A stretch of DNA of 64,000 nucleotides, from NCBI RefSeq assembly GCF_900770955.1, contig NZ_CAAGLX010000021.1:62001-126000 (forward strand), in the 5' to 3' direction. Positions 16,996 to 24,520 of this stretch are shown piece after piece (positions within the stretch are counted from its first letter, which is position 1; every line of letters starts with the position of its first letter). The notes below the pieces were generated by a model that made no database searches, had not been told where the DNA came from, and saw only the letters and a list, made by a program, of their open reading frames with translations. The DNA is from an uncultured Phascolarctobacterium sp. Lineage in GTDB: Bacteria; Bacillota; Negativicutes; Acidaminococcales; Acidaminococcaceae. A program made the position numbers and the translations under genes.

Positions 16996-17952
16996 ATGTA
17001 CGACCAATATAACCGCAAAATAGATTATCTGCGCATCTCCCTTACCGACCGCTGCAATCTGCATTGCCGCTATTGTCAGCCGGAGGTGAGCGAGCATGTG
17101 CCGCATAACGAAATATTGCGTTATGAGGAGCTTTTGCGCATCTGCCGCGCTGCGCTGCAGCTTGGCATCCGCAAATTCAAAATTACCGGCGGCGAGCCTT
17201 TGCTGCGCAAGGGCTGCAGTGATTTTATCGCCAGCCTGAAGCAAACGGAAGGCGTGGAGCAGGTAACGCTGACGACGAACGGCACACTGCTTTCGCGGCA
17301 GCTGCCTGCGCTTATCGCGGCAGGTGTGGACAGCATTAACGTGAGCCTTGACACTCTGAATGAAGCGTATTACAAAGAGCTTACCGGTGGCAGCCTGGGC
17401 AGCGTGTTGCAATCATTGCAGGAGCTGCAGGCTGCAGAAATACCCTTCAAGCTGAACTGCGTGCCTCTGGCAGAGAACGGTTTTGCGGATATCATGGCGC
17501 TGCTGCAGTTGGCAGATAAATATAATGCGCCTTTGCGCTTTATCGAGCTGATGCCGTTGGACTGCAACGCAAATCTGCAGGGACTGAGCGGCAGCGAAAT
17601 ACGCACTATTTTAGCACAGGCAGGCCTGAAGCTGCAGCCAGACGCACAGCGCTACGGCAATGGTCCCGCAAGCTACTGGCGCATTGGCGGCTACGCAATG
17701 CCGGTGGGCTTTATCGAACCGCTGCATAATAAATTCTGCGCTGTCTGCAACAGGGTGCGCCTTACCTCGGTAGGCATGCTGAAGCCCTGTCTTTACAGTG
17801 ACGATGGTATAGATTTGAAGCACTTGCTGCGTGACAGTATCAGTGATGCGGATTTGCTGCAGACGATGCAGAAGATTATTTACGCTAAGCCTGACGGTCA
17901 CCGCTTTGAGGTGCAGGCAGCGCGCTTTAATATGAGCCAGATTGGCGGATAA
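16996..17952 (+). CDS. moaA: GTP 3',8-cyclase MoaA (molybdenum cofactor biosynthesis, radical SAM)
   Basis: MoaA catalyses the first step of molybdopterin synthesis from GTP, using two [4Fe-4S] clusters. From ATG 16996 (318 residues) the SAM cluster motif is C20-x3-C24-x2-C27. The C-terminal cluster motif is C-x2-C-x13-C in CAVCNRVRL...KPC. The alternative ATG at 16984 is too close to the AAGGAA box; from 16996 the spacing is good and the N-terminus (YDQYNRKIDYLRIS) matches the family. moaC follows 23 bp later. Confidence 0.95.
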   Translation: MYDQYNRKIDYLRISLTDRCNLHCRYCQPEVSEHVPHNEILRYEELLRICRAALQLGIRKFKITGGEPLLRKGCSDFIASLKQTEGVEQVTLTTNGTLLSRQLPALIAAGVDSINVSLDTLNEAYYKELTGGSLGSVLQSLQELQAAEIPFKLNCVPLAENGFADIMALLQLADKYNAPLRFIELMPLDCNANLQGLSGSEIRTILAQAGLKLQPDAQRYGNGPASYWRIGGYAMPVGFIEPLHNKFCAVCNRVRLTSVGMLKPCLYSDDGIDLKHLLRDSISDADLLQTMQKIIYAKPDGHRFEVQAARFNMSQIGG

Positions 17953-17975
17953 AACAGGCTTTAAAGGAGCAGATG

Positions 17976-18464
17976 ATGAGTGAATTTACACATTTTGACG
18001 CTGCCGGCAATGCTCTGATGGTTGATGTCAGCGATAAGGCTGATACTGCGAGGGTTGCCGTGGCGCAGGGAAAAATCTGCGTGAGCAGAGAAATATATGA
18101 AAAAATTGCTGCCGGCAGTATGGCTAAGGGTGACGTGCTGGGTGTAGCACGTGTTGCCGGAATTATGGCGGCCAAGCGCACCAGCGAGCTGATTCCGCTG
18201 TGCCATCTGCTGCAGCTGACGAAATGCACGGTAGATTTTGAGCTGTTGGCGGAAAACGGCAGCTATGCCGTACAGGCGCAATGTCTGGTAAAAACTACAG
18301 GCAAGACCGGCGTGGAGATGGAAGCGCTGACAGGCGTGCAGATTGCGCTGCTTACGATTTACGATATGTGCAAGGCCGTGGACAAGGCGATGGTGATTAC
18401 AGATGTGCATCTGCTGAGCAAAGCAGGCGGAAAGAGCGGTGATTTTGTATGGAAGCAAGCATAA
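17976..18464 (+). CDS. moaC: Cyclic pyranopterin monophosphate synthase MoaC
   Basis: MoaC converts the MoaA product to cyclic pyranopterin monophosphate. The roughly 162-residue protein has the conserved blocks GVARVAGIMAAKRTSELIPLCH and KTGVEMEALTGV...TIYDMCKA. Of two adjacent ATGs, 17976 has the better spacing to AAAGGAG (17963-17969); 17973 is also possible. Its end overlaps the MOSC-Mog gene by 16 bases in another frame, which suggests translational coupling. Confidence 0.95.
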   Translation: MSEFTHFDAAGNALMVDVSDKADTARVAVAQGKICVSREIYEKIAAGSMAKGDVLGVARVAGIMAAKRTSELIPLCHLLQLTKCTVDFELLAENGSYAVQAQCLVKTTGKTGVEMEALTGVQIALLTIYDMCKAVDKAMVITDVHLLSKAGGKSGDFVWKQA

Positions 18465-19399
18465 GAGGCATAATCAAGGCTGTATGTATCAGCGAAAAAA
18501 AGGGTACGGAAAAGCATCCTGTTAATGAGATTGTCCTCAAAGAAAATTTCGGTATTGAGGGCGATGCCCACGCCGGCAGCTGGCATCGTCAGGTGAGTCT
18601 GCTGAGTGCGGAAAAGGTAGATGAATTCAATGCGCGTGGCGGTGATGCCGCTATCGGTGCCTTTGGCGAAAATATTCTGGTCAGCGGCATTGACTTCAAA
18701 AAGCTGCCTGTAGGCAGTATCATGCGCAGCGGTGACGTAGTAATGAAGCTCACGCAGATTGGCAAGGAATGTCACAGCCACTGTACGATTTATGCGCGTG
18801 TAGGTGACTGCATTATGCCGCGTGAGGGTGTTTTTGCAACGGTAGAGCATGGCGGAGTCCTGCGCAGCGGTATGGAGCTGGAGGTGACTCTGCCCGCAGC
18901 CGACGCACCCTTGAGAGCGGCGGTAATGACGCTTTCGGACAAGGGTGCCGCAGGTGAGCGTGTCGACACCAGCGGTCCGCGGGCAGCACAGCTTCTGGCT
19001 GAGGCAGGCTACGAAATTGTGGAGCAGGTGCTGCTTCCCGACGCACAGAAGAAAATCGAACGCGAGCTCGTGCGCCTTTCTGACAGCAGACAGGTGGATT
19101 TGATTATCACTACCGGCGGTACGGGCCTGTCGCTGCGCGATGTTACACCGGAGGCAACAATGGCGGTGGCTACACGCAACGTGCCTGGTATCGCGGAGGC
19201 CATCCGTGCGGAATCACTCAAGATTACGCGGCGGGCAATGCTGAGCCGCGGCGTGAGCGTAGTGCGCGGACAGACGCTGATTGTGAATCTGCCGGGCAGC
19301 ACCAAGGCGGTGGAGGAAGCGCTGGCAATCGTTTTGCCGCAGCTGGAGCATGGACTGCGCATCTTAAAGGGCAGCGCCCATGATTGTGCGAGAAAATGA
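18449..19399 (+). CDS. MOSC domain-MogA/MoaB fusion protein
   Basis: A 316-residue two-domain protein. Residues about 1-150 form a MOSC domain (FGIEGDAHAGSWHRQVSLL, then C108 and C112 in GKECHSHC); MOSC domains handle the sulfur-bearing cofactor. Residues about 155-310 are a MogA/MoaB domain with the signature TTGGTGLSLRDVTPEAT (about 219-235) and a closing VNLPGSTKAVEEAL block, which adenylylates molybdopterin before metal insertion. The fusion combines late steps of cofactor synthesis or delivery in one chain; the exact role is inference. It overlaps moaC and, at ATGA, modB. Confidence 0.88.
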   Translation: MEASIRGIIKAVCISEKKGTEKHPVNEIVLKENFGIEGDAHAGSWHRQVSLLSAEKVDEFNARGGDAAIGAFGENILVSGIDFKKLPVGSIMRSGDVVMKLTQIGKECHSHCTIYARVGDCIMPREGVFATVEHGGVLRSGMELEVTLPAADAPLRAAVMTLSDKGAAGERVDTSGPRAAQLLAEAGYEIVEQVLLPDAQKKIERELVRLSDSRQVDLIITTGGTGLSLRDVTPEATMAVATRNVPGIAEAIRAESLKITRRAMLSRGVSVVRGQTLIVNLPGSTKAVEEALAIVLPQLEHGLRILKGSAHDCARK

Positions 19400-20079
19400 G
19401 CGCTATAGACTGGTCGCCGCTGTGGATTTCGCTGCACACTGCGGCAGCAACAATCGTCATCGTTTTCTTTATCGGTGTAATTATTGCCTGGTGGGTGGAA
19501 CGATTGCAGAGCCAAAGCCTGAAGATTTTTGCTGACGCCGTGATAACGCTGCCCATGGTGCTGCCACCTACGGTAGCAGGCTTCTTTCTCTTATATTTTT
19601 TCGGCAACAACCGCTTTTTAGGCCAGCTCATCTATCAGCTGACAGGCATCAAAATTGCCTTCAGCTGGCTGGCAACAGTGCTGGCGGCAGCGGTGATTTC
19701 ACTGCCGCTTATGTACCGCAGTGCGCGCGGAGCCTTGTCACAGGTTGATAAGGGGATGCTGGAGGCAGCACGTTCATTGGGTATGACGGAATGGCGCATC
19801 TTCTGGCGGATTCATCTGCCTAACGCACTGTCGGGCATTATTGCCGGCGGATTGCTGGCCTTCGCCCGTGGTCTGGGCGAGTTCGGCGCTACGGCGATGA
19901 TTGCCGGCAATATCGCAGGACGTACACGCACGCTGCCGTTGGCAGTTTATTCTGCCGTAGCCGCAGGTGATTGGGAAGCAGCAGGCTGGTATGTTACCGT
20001 AATTGTAGGCATCTGCTTATTAGTTGTCATCGGTCTTAATGTTTACCTATATAAAACAAAACAGCAACAGGGGGATTAA
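19396..20079 (+). CDS. modB: Molybdate ABC transporter permease ModB
   Basis: The 227-residue membrane subunit has about five to six hydrophobic helices and the cytoplasmic EAA loop (EAARSLGMTEWRIFWRI...LP, then ARGLGEFGATAMIAG) through which permeases couple to their ATPase. ATG 19396 overlaps the previous stop (ATGA); an upstream in-frame TTG at 19384 has less support. modA follows at once. No modC ATPase gene is present in the window, so the ATPase must lie elsewhere or be shared. Confidence 0.92.
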   Translation: MSAIDWSPLWISLHTAAATIVIVFFIGVIIAWWVERLQSQSLKIFADAVITLPMVLPPTVAGFFLLYFFGNNRFLGQLIYQLTGIKIAFSWLATVLAAAVISLPLMYRSARGALSQVDKGMLEAARSLGMTEWRIFWRIHLPNALSGIIAGGLLAFARGLGEFGATAMIAGNIAGRTRTLPLAVYSAVAAGDWEAAGWYVTVIVGICLLVVIGLNVYLYKTKQQQGD

Positions 20080-20080
20080 A

Positions 20081-20872
20081 ATGAAAAAATTATTATGCTT
20101 AGTTTGGTCTTTAATGTTAGTTATCATGGTGGCAGGCTGCGGCGGCGGTGATAAGCAGGCTGCTGCACCGCAGGCAGGCAAAACACTGCGTCTGGCTGCT
20201 GCTGCCAGCATGGAAAAGGTATTTACGCAAAAGCTCATTCCGTTGTATCAGCAAAAGCATCCGGAAATCAAAATCGAGGGTGTATACGATGCCAGCGGCA
20301 AGCTGCAGGCACAGATTGAAAGCGGTCTGGCAGCAGACGTTTTTGTTTCTGCGGCCAACAAGCAGATGAACGCGCTGAGCGAAAAGGGCTATATGGATAA
20401 GAGCACGGTAAAGCCGCTGCTGGAAAACAAGCTGGTTCTGATTGTGCCTAAAAGTGGCAGTGAAATCAAGGGCTTCAATGATTTCAGCAAGGCAAAGCAT
20501 CCTGCCATCGGTGACCCGGCCAGCGTTCCTGCAGGCCAATATGCCAAGGAAGCGCTGACCAAGCTGGGCCAATGGGACAGTATTCAAGGCAAGGTAAGCC
20601 TGGGTACCAACGTAACCCAAGTGTTGAACTGGGTTGCCGAAGGCAGTGCTGATGCAGGTCTTGTTTACGCTACCGATGCAGCGCTTCTGAAGGACAAGGT
20701 AACTGTTGTGGCCGAGGCTCCGACAGGCTCTCTGAAGAAGCCGGTAATTTATCCTGTCGGCGTGCTGGCGAAGGCTCCGCAGGCTGAGGCTGCCAAGGAT
20801 TTTGCTGCCTTCCTGCAGAGCGAAGAGGCTATGAAGATTTTTGCGGCCTATGGCTTTGCACAGGCTAAATAA
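20081..20872 (+). CDS. modA: Molybdate-binding lipoprotein ModA
   Basis: The 263-residue substrate-binding protein has a lipoprotein signal with lipobox VAGC (C20). Family features include the AAASMEKVF oxyanion loop near residue 40, YDASGKLQAQIESGLAADVFVSA, and the C-terminal YPVGVLAKAPQ. The ATG at 20081 follows a GGGGAT box one base after modB; the longer open frame from 20024 overlaps modB and lacks a signal peptide. It would deliver molybdate to ModB. Confidence 0.93.
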   Translation: MKKLLCLVWSLMLVIMVAGCGGGDKQAAAPQAGKTLRLAAAASMEKVFTQKLIPLYQQKHPEIKIEGVYDASGKLQAQIESGLAADVFVSAANKQMNALSEKGYMDKSTVKPLLENKLVLIVPKSGSEIKGFNDFSKAKHPAIGDPASVPAGQYAKEALTKLGQWDSIQGKVSLGTNVTQVLNWVAEGSADAGLVYATDAALLKDKVTVVAEAPTGSLKKPVIYPVGVLAKAPQAEAAKDFAAFLQSEEAMKIFAAYGFAQAK

Positions 20873-20884
20873 GAGGAGATAAGC

Positions 20885-21916
20885 ATGAAATTAATTCGTA
20901 CTGAGGATGCGGTCGGCAGTGTTCTCTGCCATGACCTGACACAGATTATCAAGGGCGTTACTAAGGACGCGGTCTTCCGCAAGGGACATGTGGTACAGCC
21001 GGAGGATATTCCGGTGCTGCTTTCCATTGGCAAGGAGCATTTATATGTGTGGGAGGCAGACGAAAGCATGCTGCATGAAAATGATGCCGCACGCATTTTG
21101 TGTGATATCTGCAAAAATACCATGATGGATGAATCGCCCGTAAAAGAGGGCAAAATAGAACTTGCTGCCGCTGCCGACGGTCTGTTTAAGGTGGACAGCG
21201 CACGTCTGCGTCTGGTGAACAGCTTCGGACAGATGATGATTGCTACGCGTCATGGCAATACGCCGGTGAAAAAGGGTGATAAGCTCTGCGGTACGCGCAT
21301 CATTCCGCTGGTTATCGAAAAGGAAAAGATGCAGCGTGTGCGTGAGCTGTGTGGCAAAGAGCCTTTGCTGCAGCTTTTGCCGTATAAAATCAAAAAGGCT
21401 GCCGTACTGGCAACCGGCAGCGAGGTTTTCCACGGACGCATTAAAGACACCTTTACGCCTGTGCTGGAGGAAAAGCTGGCTGAGTTCAATGTGGAGGTAG
21501 TTTATAAGCAGGTGCTGGACGATGCACCGGAGCAGATTACCGCTGCGATTAAAACGGCGATTGAGGAAAAGGGTGCGGAAATCGTGCTCTGTACCGGCGG
21601 CATGAGCGTTGACCCGGATGACCGCACACCTCTGGCAATCAAAAACACAGGTGCGCGCATTGTGTCTTACGGTGCGCCCGTGCTTCCGGGGGCTATGTTT
21701 CTGCTGTCCTATTACGGTGAAGCGCAGGTGCCTGTTTTGGGCTTGCCGGGCTGCGTAATGTACGCTAAGCGCACGATTTTTGACCTGGTGCTGCCGCGTG
21801 TGCTGGCCTGTGACATGGTTACGGCCGACGAGCTGGCAGCGCTGGGTGAGGGCGGACTTTGCCTGAACTGTGCAGTGTGCACCTATCCTGCCTGCGGCTT
21901 CGGCAAGGGGTGGTAA
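20885..21916 (+). CDS. MoeA-like molybdopterin-binding protein
   Basis: A 343-residue protein of the molybdopterin-binding group related to MoeA but shorter (MoeA is about 400). The N-terminus (LIRTEDAVGSVLCHDLTQI) resembles the MoeA N-terminal region. The MoCF domain runs over about 165-300 (KKAAVLATGSEVF, VLCTGGMSVDPDD, VLGLPGCVMY). The C-terminus ends in a Cys-rich CLNCAVCTYPACGFG, which may bind a metal. Its role could be molybdate insertion or cofactor handling for the hydroxylase upstream. It lies 12 bp after modA. Confidence 0.82.
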   Translation: MKLIRTEDAVGSVLCHDLTQIIKGVTKDAVFRKGHVVQPEDIPVLLSIGKEHLYVWEADESMLHENDAARILCDICKNTMMDESPVKEGKIELAAAADGLFKVDSARLRLVNSFGQMMIATRHGNTPVKKGDKLCGTRIIPLVIEKEKMQRVRELCGKEPLLQLLPYKIKKAAVLATGSEVFHGRIKDTFTPVLEEKLAEFNVEVVYKQVLDDAPEQITAAIKTAIEEKGAEIVLCTGGMSVDPDDRTPLAIKNTGARIVSYGAPVLPGAMFLLSYYGEAQVPVLGLPGCVMYAKRTIFDLVLPRVLACDMVTADELAALGEGGLCLNCAVCTYPACGFGKGW

Positions 21917-21917
21917 A

Positions 21918-22262
21918 ATGACATATGCAGACCCGCAGCATTATCATGTGAAGGTGCGCGTGTACAATGAAAACATAGATTTCGGCAAGGGTGTGGCGGA
22001 GCTTCTGCAGCGTATCGAGGCTACCGGTTCGCTGAGCGCTGCCTACAAGGCTATGGGCATGTCGGCCAGCAAGGCGTGGAAGATTCTGCGGCGTGCGGAG
22101 GCAGACCTTGGCTTTGCACTTGTGAACAGTACGGCAGGCGGAAAAAGCGGCGGCAGCAGTGTGCTGACGCCAGAGGGACGTTTGCTGTTGGAGCGGTATA
22201 CAGCCTTTAATGCAGAGGTACAGCTGGCGGCGGCGCAGGCCTTCGGTAAATATTTTAAATAA
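21918..22262 (+). CDS. ModE-like winged-helix regulator (DNA-binding domain only)
   Basis: A 114-residue protein with the ModE/LysR-type N-terminal winged helix (ELLQRIEATGSLSAAYKAMGMSASKAWKILRRAE and a following VLTPEGRLLLERY wing). The molybdate-binding MOP domains of full ModE are missing. It starts two bases after the MoeA-like gene with AAGGGG as RBS. It probably regulates this molybdenum cluster. How it senses metal without MOP domains is unclear; single-domain relatives are common in Firmicutes and Clostridia. Confidence 0.85.
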   Translation: MTYADPQHYHVKVRVYNENIDFGKGVAELLQRIEATGSLSAAYKAMGMSASKAWKILRRAEADLGFALVNSTAGGKSGGSSVLTPEGRLLLERYTAFNAEVQLAAAQAFGKYFK

Positions 22263-22271
22263 AAACAATTT

Positions 22272-22308
22272 AAGGCAGTGCAGGAGTAAGTCTTGCACTG
22301 CCTTTATT
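22272..22308 (+). terminator. Terminator of the molybdenum cofactor operon
   Basis: AAGGCAGTGCA (22272-22282) pairs with TGCACTGCCTT (22294-22304), followed by T-rich sequence. Confidence 0.85.
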
Positions 22309-22326
22309 TACATAGCTTGTATTTTC

Positions 22327-22355
22327 TTGACGAAGAATAGAGAAAAGTCTATAAT
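22327..22355 (+). promoter_or_regulatory. Promoter of exbB-exbD-tonB
   Basis: TTGACG (22327-22332), a 17-bp spacer and TATAAT (22350-22355). The leader to exbB is about 130 nt. No Fur-box-like palindrome was recognised by eye. Confidence 0.85.
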
Positions 22356-22492
22356 ATAAATATCTAGTAAATAGCAACAAGTATCAAATATGGGAGCCTC
22401 GCGGCTTTCTTCTGCTGTTGATAAGCGGATATTGAGCTTGTAGTTTGCCGCAAAATAAAGATTGCAGCAATTTTTTGAAAGAAGGTTTAAGT

Positions 22493-23125
22493 ATGAGTAT
22501 TTTTGCCGGAGCTGTTGATTATTTTGTTAAGGGTGGTCCTTGTATGTGGCCGCTGCTGATGTGTTCCTTTGGCGCTATTGCTATTGGTGTTGAAAGATAT
22601 CTTTTCTATAAGAAAGCAATTTCCGGGGAAAAGTTTGCTGAAAGCTTTTGCCGGATGATGAATGATTTTAATATAGTAGGTGCCGGTGAACTGGCAGAGC
22701 AAAGCAAGGGCGAGGCTGCTGCCATGGCTAAGGAAATTCTTGATATTAAAAGTGACCTTGGCCAACGTCTGGAAACTATAGTCTATACCAAAGCCGACCG
22801 TATTATCGACAGTCTGGAGAAAAATCTCAACTATCTGAGCGTTGTTATCGGCCTTTCACCTATGCTTGGCCTGCTCGGAACTATTACCGGTATGATTTCC
22901 TCCTTCAATGCTTTGAACGAAAGAACCCAGAACCCGATGGCTGTCACAGCAGGTATCGGTGAAGCGTTGATTACAACTGTCTTCGGTTTGTGTATTGCTA
23001 TCATGGGCATGTGTATCCATGCTTATCTTACCAGTAAAATTAAAACTGAAACTCTGAATATCAACGAGGTGGCAGATACGCTGGTTGATATTTTTAAGGC
23101 TAAAGAAGAGCCGCTGAGCAAGTGA
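22493..23125 (+). CDS. exbB: ExbB/TolQ/MotA family proton-channel protein
   Basis: The 210-residue inner-membrane subunit uses the proton-motive force with ExbD to energise TonB. Three hydrophobic segments are visible: around residues 14-33 (CMWPLLMCSFGAIAIGV) and two in the second half (VIGLSPMLGLLGTITGMI, and ALITTVFGLCIAIMGMCIHAYL), as in the family. ATG 22493 has AAGG seven bases upstream; an in-frame TTG at 22445 is rejected for lack of an RBS. It is the first gene of the exbB-exbD-tonB operon. Confidence 0.93.
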   Translation: MSIFAGAVDYFVKGGPCMWPLLMCSFGAIAIGVERYLFYKKAISGEKFAESFCRMMNDFNIVGAGELAEQSKGEAAAMAKEILDIKSDLGQRLETIVYTKADRIIDSLEKNLNYLSVVIGLSPMLGLLGTITGMISSFNALNERTQNPMAVTAGIGEALITTVFGLCIAIMGMCIHAYLTSKIKTETLNINEVADTLVDIFKAKEEPLSK

Positions 23126-23141
23126 GAGGCGGTGTAAGAAA

Positions 23142-23555
23142 ATGCGCAGACGTCGTAAGAGAGTGATGAAATCACCGGAAATCATGCTCAGTCCGATGAT
23201 CGATATGATTTTTCTGCTGCTGGTATTCTTTATTGTCAGCACCATGTATATGAGCGAGGTCAAGACGATTCCTATTCGCCTGCCTGTTGCCAAGCATTCG
23301 GAAAACGTCAGCAAGAGCAACTTTAATGTAACAATTAAAAAGGACGGCAGCCTCTATCTCGATGAAAATAAAATCGAAATGGATATTCTGGTACAGAATG
23401 CTGCGATTGAAAGCAAGCGCGATTCCTCCTTCTCTGTTATTATCAGAGCAGAGGATGAGGCGCCCTATAAAACCATTATCCAGCTGATGGATAAAATGAA
23501 GGGAGCAGGTGTCACACGCTTCGGGCTGGCTACGGAGACGGGTGAGAGCAAATGA
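23142..23555 (+). CDS. exbD: ExbD/TolR family biopolymer transport protein
   Basis: The 137-residue partner of ExbB has a basic N-terminus and a single transmembrane helix with the essential Asp (PMIDMIFLLLVFFIV). A periplasmic domain follows. Its end overlaps the tonB start as ATGA. Confidence 0.93.
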   Translation: MRRRRKRVMKSPEIMLSPMIDMIFLLLVFFIVSTMYMSEVKTIPIRLPVAKHSENVSKSNFNVTIKKDGSLYLDENKIEMDILVQNAAIESKRDSSFSVIIRAEDEAPYKTIIQLMDKMKGAGVTRFGLATETGESK

Positions 23556-24235
23556 AGGATGAACAAAAGCGATTTGGCAAGGGCTTTGCTGTAGCCTTGG
23601 CAGTGCATATCGTTCTTGCTGCAGGCCTTGGTATTTTTGGCTACCGTTTTGTGCATACGCCTCCGGAAATTCTGGAGGTTTCACTGGAAGGCGGCGGTGG
23701 TGGCGCTGAAGCTCAGGAAGAAGAAATTGAGCAGCAGGAAGAACCGCTTGTACAAAGTCTGGAGGATATTATTGACCAAAAGCTTAAACCCAAGCCGCAA
23801 AAAAAGATTGTCAGGAAAAAGACTGATGCTGCTGCTCCCGGGCCAAAGGCTCCTGCCGGTAATAATACCGGTAGCGGCAGTGGTACAGGCAGTGGTACAG
23901 GTACCGGGAGTGGTACGGGTACTGGCAGTGGAAGTGGCAGCAGCGATGGTCGCGGCGTACCGGTTAAGCCTCCGCGTCTGCTGCGTGAGGTTGCTCCCGT
24001 ATATCCTGCGTCTGCACGCAACAGTGGCGCTACCGGTGTAGTGACGGTACGCATTCTGGTAGGTGCCGACGGCAGTGTAGAGGATGTGTCGGTAGTAAAA
24101 TCCTCCGGCAACAGTGCTATGGATAACAGCGTTGTGACAGCAGTCAATAAATGGCGCTTCAGCCCTGCCAAGGATAAACTGGGGCAGAACGCACGCTGCC
24201 GCGTTACGCGAGCAGTCAGCTTTAATCTGAAATAA
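23552..24235 (+). CDS. tonB: TonB energy-transducing protein
   Basis: The 227-residue protein spans the periplasm to drive TonB-dependent receptors. It has one N-terminal transmembrane helix (AVALAVHIVLAAGLGIFGY), a short acidic stretch, a KPKPQKK segment, and then a Gly/Ser/Thr repeat linker (about residues 105-135) where most TonBs have Pro-Glu/Pro-Lys repeats. The C-terminal TonB domain (about 145-227) has the usual YPASARNSGATGVVTVRILVG start and NKWRFSPA. No TonB-dependent receptor is encoded nearby. Presence of this system supports an outer membrane. Confidence 0.92.
   Translation: MKDEQKRFGKGFAVALAVHIVLAAGLGIFGYRFVHTPPEILEVSLEGGGGGAEAQEEEIEQQEEPLVQSLEDIIDQKLKPKPQKKIVRKKTDAAAPGPKAPAGNNTGSGSGTGSGTGTGSGTGTGSGSGSSDGRGVPVKPPRLLREVAPVYPASARNSGATGVVTVRILVGADGSVEDVSVVKSSGNSAMDNSVVTAVNKWRFSPAKDKLGQNARCRVTRAVSFNLK
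23862..23943 (+). repeat. GGT/AGT-type simple repeat coding the TonB linker
   Basis: Degenerate 6- to 12-bp units encode alternating Gly-Ser and Gly-Thr pairs. The period is a multiple of three, so length change stays in frame. Confidence 0.7.
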
Positions 24236-24264
24236 AAACTATATACGGACAGATGCTTTTACGC

Positions 24265-24319
24265 AAAAAAGCTGCTAATCTCCGCCTTTAGACGGAGGTC
24301 AGCAGCTTTCGCTTTTTAT
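24265..24319. terminator. Terminator after tonB
   Basis: A long stem (AAAGCTGCT... to ...AGCAGCTTT, 24268-24309, with an inner CTCCGCC/GGCGGAG-like pairing) is flanked by TTTTT downstream and by AAAAAA upstream, so it works on both strands. Confidence 0.85.
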
Positions 24320-24339
24320 ACTACGGATTTTTGCGCTGA

Positions 24340-24383
24340 AAAAGAGAAAAACACGGTCATGAACATGCCGTGCTTTTCTCTTT
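24340..24383 (-). terminator. Terminator downstream of the aminotransferase gene
   Basis: A hairpin with about 20 bp of stem (24340-24361 with 24364-24383) around a short loop. On the minus strand it is followed by a T-rich tail. Together with the previous hairpin it separates tonB from the convergent aminotransferase gene. Confidence 0.7.
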
Positions 24384-24520
24384 GCCTTGGTCTCACGGAA
24401 GGAATGAGACGGAGTGGAAGGGTTTAGATAAATACAAAAATCGTCGGCTGATATTTCATCAGCTGCGTATATTATACTACATGATAAAAGAACTTGTCTA
24501 ATATGGAGTCAGCATAACAG

